Positions 58,258-64,000 of a stretch of DNA of 64,000 bases are shown here, in pieces; within the stretch, counting starts at the first letter, position 1; the number at the start of each line of letters is the position of its first letter. This DNA comes from Tubulanus polymorphus (Eukaryota > Nemertea > Palaeonemertea > Tubulaniformes > Tubulanidae). The position numbers were made by a program, and so were the translations under genes. The notes under the pieces were generated by a model, which worked only from the letters and a program-made list of their open reading frames with translations, made no database searches and was not told the DNA's origin. Where the stretch lies: positions 1-64,000 of the forward strand of contig NW_027437440.1 in the NCBI RefSeq assembly GCF_964204645.1, in the 5' to 3' direction.

Positions 58258-61200
58258 ATGACGACTCTACCGTATAAGCAGCTCGGTATGGGCCTGGGGA
58301 TGAACAACACCCTAGGCAATACCAATGTACAAACCTCAGCACAACCACAGCAGGTCTTTAGCAGTAAAATTGGCCTGTCAAAACTTATGGTCAAATCGGC
58401 CATGGAAAAACTGCGTGGAATGGCCGATGGTGATTTCGATATGGATTCGCTTTTTCAGTGGCCACCGCTGTATCTTCGACTTGTGACCATCATCACATCA
58501 GGTCGAGATATGGCGTCCTCCAATGTTCTACAGTGTGTTAGGCCTTACATCAGCGAGTTGTCTAGTCTCACGGCCATTGACATAAGAGAACGGTTGACGG
58601 TTAAGAAAGTTTTACCCGCAGGCCCTGGTCGTGAAAATGTGCATCGGTCCAACACCATTGTCTACAATTTGGATAGGGGCTACGTCGACGATCACACTGA
58701 AGCGAGTCTAATCATACCAGGCCAACTTGGAAAATTACAAGAACAGGCCTTTAAAGGTATCCAAAGTCTCAACAGCATTATAGGAAAAGGTTTGTCGAAT
58801 ACTACCGAAGCAAAGGCACAAGTCCGTGGATTGGCCAGAGAAATATACGACATCTTATTGGCACACACGGCCGACGAAGCTGCCATAGCCGAAGAAAGTC
58901 TACAGTTGGGTGTTCGATTTACCAACTTGAACGCCATGGATAACTACACGATCGATGCACCGACTAGAAAGGTGGGAGAAAAGTTCAAGACCGACATCCA
59001 GTATGCACAAGTCAAACATGCTCGATACGAAGGCACCAGCGTCACTGAGATCACGAATGAACTCAGACAGGACACCTTCATAGAAGCTAGAGTAGAAGAA
59101 GCCATGAAAGACATCTTTATTTTGAATAAGAAACCGGCGGAGTTCCCCAGGCTTGTCACAAAACTTTCAGAATCCATCGAAAATCCGCTGTCGACAACAG
59201 CCCAACAAGAGCCGAAAGATATAATGAACACCGCAACGATCACCTATACCTCACCTCTGGGAACCACTGTTACCGGAAAAGCATCTGCCTACGTGTTCGT
59301 ATCGGAAAACACGATGAAGTTCATGCGAGAACTTGGAATCCTGTACGACGGGAAGCTGGCCGATCGTAAGCCGGTTTATACGCTTCCCACAGAAGCTCTG
59401 GAAGAAACACCGGATAAAAATGTCTTTAAAATAGTGGTGTTGGAGAAGCAACCGAAAAATAAAGATCCGATTCCAAAGCTGCAAAACGACGCGGGGCTCT
59501 TGAAACAGGATCCAACCGCTTTTGAAGTGGGAGACATGCTTTTCGAAATGACGGCGTTTGGTAGGAGAAAAATGAAGGACGTAGACACCCCTCTCGGTGA
59601 GGAAGTTCCGGCTGAGGTCAGTCAAGGCATTATCGGTTATTGGGTGGTTTCTCGACCAGTTCAAGTTATGGTTGACAACGGTCAAATATTTCCTGTCGAA
59701 GAATTCGTGCAAGAAGATGCCGATGCTGCGCTAAGACCAGATGTGATCAACTACACGAGAAATATGGTGACTACCATAGACCAGGGTGTTTTTTCTGAAT
59801 CCAACTTTAAACCCGAAGCGTGGCTATCGGTGTTGGATAAGAATAACACGTCCCAATTAAATCCCGTCAAGCTCTTCGATGTTAAAGATGTACATAGCCA
59901 CGAACCTGGTTTGTGTAAGCAACCTATAGTCTTTGGTAAGAAACAATTGTGCTACAGCGTAACCCATCCAATGATACACAGTTACACTCATCCCGAAGAG
60001 GCTATGAATATGAACATCGAGTTGCTGAATAAATTAAACAACTCGTGCAGCGACACAGTTCTCCTTCGTTCGGGAATGAAAATGTTGGTGGAAAGTGTGG
60101 CCAATCGAAAGGAAAAGTTTAGAGTTGTACGCAACAACAAGTCGTCACCCGTGGGAGATACCGCCGAGGAAGACCTCATATCCATTGAATACGGGCCGAA
60201 CTTCCGTTGGGAATGGGACGAAGACGATGAGAAGCTCTATCTAAAGAGACAACCCATTGTTCATCAATACCCACCATACTCGCTCGGTATGCCCACCCAA
60301 GAAATGAGAGGAACTCAACTACTCGCATACATGGCTTGCGACAAACAGATTTCAACGCTTAATGCCAACTTGGATGTGCTACAGACATTTTTGGCTGGTG
60401 TTGACGGTATCTACTACTGGGACACGGTAGATAGAGACACTATGTTCACACCGAAGAGATATGACGATAGAAAAAAGGCACCGGAAGATATGTACGACAC
60501 GACGGCTGCAATGTTTGCAACGAATGCTCAGCAAATTGTAGATCAATTGATTACCGCATACAGAAGCATCTACGGTCTTTTGGACGACGAATTGGCCGAT
60601 ATGAACTACTTGTTTGATGGAAAAACCACCACTGCGGCCGACAAGGCATCGAAATTGAAATTCCTACGATGGAAAGTGTTTTCGTGTGTTGTTTTGCCCA
60701 CGTTATCGAGAAATATCAAAGCCGTGTTCAATTATCATACGAACAGCGAAGTTCACGTGGATAATGCCCCAACAGGAATGATACTAAATTCTGGTCTCAC
60801 AACTGACCCGATGGACGGCTACATGGCATACGACGACGCGCTGGAATCGGATGAACTCAAGAAAATCGTTCCCACCTTTATGAACAAAGACGACGATTGG
60901 GACAACTACGTGAACGTCGAAAATATACCGTACGATTATGTGGGTAGTTGTAACATTTCCACGTGTGCTGCTCCTGGACGAAAGTTGAATCTGCGTTTGT
61001 GTATGGTTTTCATGGGCTACGAAAAGACTGGGCCCTTTGCACTGACGCAAATGGTTTTGAAACAAATCCAACTGCCATTCCAAGTGAGAAATACGATAAA
61101 ACAGAAAATGTATGCCGAAAATGCGATCATCGTCAAGCCCTGTGGTATGGTTAGCATTATGGATACCGGCTCGCAGCGAAAAACCGGTATGAACACAGAC

Positions 61201-62307
61201 AAGGATGTTAGTTGTAAGTTGTCTTCAAATCTCAAGTCGTCTCCGAACACGATTATGGGCAATTCGGGTATTAAATTGACCAGCGTGTGCGAAAACCCGA
61301 AAATTGTTCAAGCAAACTGCAACGCCGACAAATCACCAAGGATGAACATCGATTATTACTCTCGTTCGATGAGAGGTGACATCGCTATGACGATTAACGA
61401 CATCAACACCTACGAACAGAGAGCAGACAGTTCACTGGTACAGTATATGTCAAAAAGAGACATCGAGACACTGAACACCCAACAGAAGGCTACAGTGGCC
61501 ACAATGGATATACCAACAGATTCCAATGCACCTTTCTCTTTGGTCGAATGCGAGAGTGGCAGATACAAAGTCCACGACTTCAACGACGACTACATACCGA
61601 TTTATGCTCCTGCAACTTCCGGAATAAGTTCAAAATATAGAAGCGTTATCGGCCATGCACTACACAAAGCCAGGTCGACCGATGATGACGTTAATCCGTA
61701 CATTCAGTTCTATTTCAAGACAAGAGCACGCGAATCGGAAAATTATTGGATGAGCAACATCGGCGGCTACGGTATTGCACATTTTATGCCAACCTTGTCT
61801 AACATGACACCTAACTTCCCGTTCAGAACCTGCAATATCGCGAATGGAAATTCACCCGCCGTGTCTCAGACACGCGCCTATTTCGAATATATGTACAACT
61901 TATCCGATTCCAGTCGCTGCGCCTCGTTCACACCGTACGAAATGGCTGTGCTCACCAATTATGCTCTTAGACAGAGTTCGGAAAAGGCTGATTTTACAGT
62001 AAACGGTGATTCTCTGCTCAATCCTGTTACCTCTGCGCAATTGCATCCGCGTGATTTCACTACGAAATTGGGCTATTCATTCCCCAGCACACAGTATACA
62101 GACGAACAGATGAGATTACAAACCGAAGTTGGTTTTGCTGGCCAGTTCCTTGTTACAACACAAGAAGACGGTGGTTGTTTGTTCAGCAAACCTGACGATA
62201 TCAGCGGTACCAATTATTATGTCCGGTCTCCACTCAACTACTCCAGAGAGACTGTGATGCCACCGGTGGGAACAACTGGCCCAGCTCCCGGTACATTTAT
62301 AGTGTAA
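58258..62307 (+). CDS. Major capsid protein (malacoherpesvirus type)
   Basis: 1349 residues, the usual size of herpesvirus MCPs (about 1300-1400). Near the C-terminus, His1263-Pro, then Thr-Asp-Glu-Gln-Met, Glu and Gly1295-Gln1296-x-x-Val reproduce the spacing of the conserved C-terminal MCP segment of herpesviruses. There is no signal peptide or membrane segment, and many mixed alpha/beta stretches as expected for the HK97-fold floor and tower domains. It forms the pentons and hexons of the icosahedral nucleocapsid assembled in the nucleus. In OsHV-1 the equivalent gene is ORF104, stated from family knowledge. Residues 84-120 are shared with the primase-like protein, an unexplained duplication. 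The frame is fully intact. Confidence 0.85.
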   Translation: MTTLPYKQLGMGLGMNNTLGNTNVQTSAQPQQVFSSKIGLSKLMVKSAMEKLRGMADGDFDMDSLFQWPPLYLRLVTIITSGRDMASSNVLQCVRPYISELSSLTAIDIRERLTVKKVLPAGPGRENVHRSNTIVYNLDRGYVDDHTEASLIIPGQLGKLQEQAFKGIQSLNSIIGKGLSNTTEAKAQVRGLAREIYDILLAHTADEAAIAEESLQLGVRFTNLNAMDNYTIDAPTRKVGEKFKTDIQYAQVKHARYEGTSVTEITNELRQDTFIEARVEEAMKDIFILNKKPAEFPRLVTKLSESIENPLSTTAQQEPKDIMNTATITYTSPLGTTVTGKASAYVFVSENTMKFMRELGILYDGKLADRKPVYTLPTEALEETPDKNVFKIVVLEKQPKNKDPIPKLQNDAGLLKQDPTAFEVGDMLFEMTAFGRRKMKDVDTPLGEEVPAEVSQGIIGYWVVSRPVQVMVDNGQIFPVEEFVQEDADAALRPDVINYTRNMVTTIDQGVFSESNFKPEAWLSVLDKNNTSQLNPVKLFDVKDVHSHEPGLCKQPIVFGKKQLCYSVTHPMIHSYTHPEEAMNMNIELLNKLNNSCSDTVLLRSGMKMLVESVANRKEKFRVVRNNKSSPVGDTAEEDLISIEYGPNFRWEWDEDDEKLYLKRQPIVHQYPPYSLGMPTQEMRGTQLLAYMACDKQISTLNANLDVLQTFLAGVDGIYYWDTVDRDTMFTPKRYDDRKKAPEDMYDTTAAMFATNAQQIVDQLITAYRSIYGLLDDELADMNYLFDGKTTTAADKASKLKFLRWKVFSCVVLPTLSRNIKAVFNYHTNSEVHVDNAPTGMILNSGLTTDPMDGYMAYDDALESDELKKIVPTFMNKDDDWDNYVNVENIPYDYVGSCNISTCAAPGRKLNLRLCMVFMGYEKTGPFALTQMVLKQIQLPFQVRNTIKQKMYAENAIIVKPCGMVSIMDTGSQRKTGMNTDKDVSCKLSSNLKSSPNTIMGNSGIKLTSVCENPKIVQANCNADKSPRMNIDYYSRSMRGDIAMTINDINTYEQRADSSLVQYMSKRDIETLNTQQKATVATMDIPTDSNAPFSLVECESGRYKVHDFNDDYIPIYAPATSGISSKYRSVIGHALHKARSTDDDVNPYIQFYFKTRARESENYWMSNIGGYGIAHFMPTLSNMTPNFPFRTCNIANGNSPAVSQTRAYFEYMYNLSDSSRCASFTPYEMAVLTNYALRQSSEKADFTVNGDSLLNPVTSAQLHPRDFTTKLGYSFPSTQYTDEQMRLQTEVGFAGQFLVTTQEDGGCLFSKPDDISGTNYYVRSPLNYSRETVMPPVGTTGPAPGTFIV
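58507..58617 (+). repeat. Segment shared with the primase-like gene (copy in MCP gene)
   Basis: Homologous to the reverse complement of 53841-53957. The encoded peptides share MASS-V-L-C-RPYISEL and a following RLxVKKxLP. Confidence 0.85.
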
Positions 62308-62486
62308 AAAAGTGTATCTGCGTTCTAACTTCCTAATTGGTGGTGGAAAATTTGTGTTTTTGGAAAAGTGGTGTTTGAAAAAATTTTCTAAGTCCAACAT
62401 TTACATCCTTGTTTTAACTTCTTGGTTATAACTTCCGTATTGTAACTTCCTGAATGAAAAGGTGGTCTTGAACAGGAAGTTAGAAA
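62308..62486. promoter_or_regulatory. Motif-dense spacer
   Basis: Within 180 bp it holds ATTTTCTAAGTCCAAC (62382-62397), AACTTCCTG at 62444, several AACTTCC variants, and CAGGAAGTT at 62473-62481 only 5 nt before the next ATG. Confidence 0.6.
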
Positions 62487-63329
62487 ATGGCTGATAGTAT
62501 TACTCTGGACGATGCCGAAAACACACCGATCGGCTACCCGTATATGACGTTTGCAGATGCATACAATCACTACATTTTCCATGGGAATATTATGACAACG
62601 AACACGTCTGCGAGCAGTAATATGATGGCCGGTGGTACCACGTGCACTTATTGCAACGCAATTTTGGATAAGGAACAGAAAGTACACGACACGATCACCA
62701 GATTTATGATACAAGAGCCTCTGGTGGAGGTGATCATCAGACACTGTTACGAACATTTCAATGTACAATGCGCAGGTTCGAATAGCCCAATTTTGCAAAA
62801 GGGTCAACTGTCTCGTGACCAATGCATACAGATTTTAAAAAGATGGAAAGAAGAACGAAATGTATCGACCAGCGAAGAGTACTACAAATCGTGTCGAAAT
62901 AAGTTGACTACGATGATCAAAGATCATTTCCCCGGCTGCGAAAAATTTTTAGATTTAATAAAGGACCTACCAAAACACCTGTGGCAGTACACTCCGCTGG
63001 TCGAACATACCGAGCTGTTTAAAAACGCTAAAAAACGTTATTCGAACTTGTGTCCAGGCGGTGGTACGAAACTTCCTGATCCAAACATATTGGAATGCGG
63101 TGATTATTTTTTTCTAACATACCTTACCTGTTTAAACGGATTGACGGCGATAAATCCAGCTGGTTATAGATTTTCTCTATTTGGAGAAAGTATACCGAGA
63201 CAAACGATAGTGCACCTTCTCGAGACGAAACTGAATCTGAGGCGGTATAAACAGATAATTTCGAAAATCTTGGATTCAGTAGATTTTGATATTAACGAAA
63301 CGGATTTTATCTGGGATCAACATCAGTGA
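62487..63329 (+). CDS. 280-residue protein with one CxxC pair
   Basis: It starts MADSITLDD. A C-T-Y-C pair at about residues 53-56, followed by His at about 66 and further Cys/His (RHC at about 88-90), could form a zinc site. The C-terminal two thirds are helical and charged. Size and zinc site recall the nucleoplasmic partner of the nuclear egress complex (UL31 type), but the first zinc cysteine expected there is missing, so this is not claimed. The ATG is immediately preceded by a CAGGAAGTT motif. Confidence 0.7.
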   Translation: MADSITLDDAENTPIGYPYMTFADAYNHYIFHGNIMTTNTSASSNMMAGGTTCTYCNAILDKEQKVHDTITRFMIQEPLVEVIIRHCYEHFNVQCAGSNSPILQKGQLSRDQCIQILKRWKEERNVSTSEEYYKSCRNKLTTMIKDHFPGCEKFLDLIKDLPKHLWQYTPLVEHTELFKNAKKRYSNLCPGGGTKLPDPNILECGDYFFLTYLTCLNGLTAINPAGYRFSLFGESIPRQTIVHLLETKLNLRRYKQIISKILDSVDFDINETDFIWDQHQ

Positions 63330-63358
63330 CGTAGTAGCAGCGTGATTTTATTTTCAAT

Positions 63359-64000
63359 ATGATGCGCCATACCGCAAAGAGCCGACTCGGTCGGTTGGTC
63401 TCGAAGCCATACGAAAAAGTAAGCAAAGAAAGCAGACTGTTGACGAATCCTAAAAATATCTTTGTACAACACGATCACGCATATCCCGATGGTTTTGCTA
63501 ATGAAAACGACACGAAAAGACTGTACTTGAAGCAAATCCAGGCTGTAAATTTCAACCACGATGGCATAAATCTTGACTTTGGAAAAGCATTACAAGCGAC
63601 GATAGAAAAGAAACCACCCATATGTGCGGGTTATAAAAATATTGCACTGAAGGAAAATACCTACTACTCTTCATCGAACGCGGGTACGAATGTGACGTGT
63701 GTGAATACCGGTCCCTCACCGATGACAATCGCTACCGAATTGGCCGTGGTGCCACCTGTTTGTGATTCGGTCCGGTTCGTGAGACACGAAGTGGAAAAGG
63801 GAAAGAAAGATGCCAAGGACGATTATGTGATGTTTCCCCTGCAGACCGTCAACCGAAATGATTACAACAAATTCCTCAACGAACTTTTCAACTATCTTCG
63901 AACTATGAAGTACTTGTGGGATATGTTTAGTGACGACGTGACGGGTGGATACAGTCGTAATAGGCGATTGGGACCCGAAAGAGATGTTGACACCCGTTTG
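63359..64000 (+). CDS. 5' part of a further gene, continues past the window
   Basis: From an ATG at 63359 (second in-frame ATG directly after) the frame is open for 214 codons to the window edge. The N-terminus is basic (about the first 30 residues), followed by a mixed domain with several Asn/Thr/Tyr-rich strands. No signal peptide. Co-oriented and 29 nt after the previous stop, right of the MCP gene, so a capsid-associated role (such as a triplex subunit) is plausible but unproven. Confidence 0.7.
   Translation, partial: MMRHTAKSRLGRLVSKPYEKVSKESRLLTNPKNIFVQHDHAYPDGFANENDTKRLYLKQIQAVNFNHDGINLDFGKALQATIEKKPPICAGYKNIALKENTYYSSSNAGTNVTCVNTGPSPMTIATELAVVPPVCDSVRFVRHEVEKGKKDAKDDYVMFPLQTVNRNDYNKFLNELFNYLRTMKYLWDMFSDDVTGGYSRNRRLGPERDVDTRL

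Noticed and set aside
62487-63329. Nuclear egress lamina protein (UL31)
   Set aside because: One CxxC is present, but the upstream zinc cysteine expected in that family is absent.

Overview
The window is most simply read as a malacoherpesvirus-like genome (the herpesvirus family of molluscs, type members OsHV-1 and the abalone herpesvirus) embedded in or next to repeat-rich invertebrate DNA. The firmest anchor is a 1349-residue protein at 58258-62307. It has the length of a herpesvirus major capsid protein and a C-terminal segment of the conserved herpesvirus MCP type. A second anchor is a 1496-residue minus-strand protein at 51192-55682 with primase-type features: a DxD pair, a following S-x-H, and a C/H/C/C zinc motif near the C-terminus. 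Around them lie a very large acidic-tailed tegument-like protein, three membrane glycoproteins, a tail-anchored membrane protein, and charged nuclear-looking or cysteine-rich regulators. Most cannot be named from sequence alone. The host is not identifiable; the mobile elements would suit a mollusc or another marine invertebrate.

Layout. Positions 1-4000 hold the end of one gene (2-151), a Fanzor/TnpB remnant cut by a repeat, a stop-interrupted hAT/ZBED transposase remnant and one intact virus-style gene (2012-3760). Positions 4000-16100 form a repeat island with no virus-like gene: microsatellites, foldbacks, a 171-bp tandem duplication, a tyrosine recombinase with a C2H2 finger (8829-10418), a TIR-bounded element, a 3.9-kb minisatellite with a 391-bp higher-order period, and a tRNA-derived SINE head. 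From 16182 to the right edge the DNA is gene-dense, with long intact ORFs on both strands, short spacers and recurrent intergenic motifs.

Organisation of the virus-like block. Three divergent gene pairs (19433/19432, 32896/32895, 55682/55681) overlap their start codons in one palindromic CATG. One gene (39438-43207) appears spliced, with a frame-preserving 884-nt intron. Intergenic spacers share CAGGAAGTT/AACTTCCTG motifs, GACTTAGAAAATTTTC-like strings, about 40-bp imperfect palindromes and long hairpins. The first two also follow the gene at 2012-3760, which suggests that gene belongs to the same element and that the 4-16 kb island is nested in it or beside it.

Decay and rearrangement are limited. 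They comprise one secreted CCP-like gene broken by two compensating frame changes (18771-19433), an 897-bp-offset duplication leaving a dead 3' copy of a membrane-protein gene (36561-36828), a 1.07-kb TTAA-flanked TIR element in an intergenic spacer, and about 115 bp shared between the MCP gene and the primase-like gene. Intact genes together with eukaryotic mobile elements suggest a recent or still functional endogenous herpesvirus-like element. A virus that captured host DNA, or an assembly chimera, cannot be excluded from this window.
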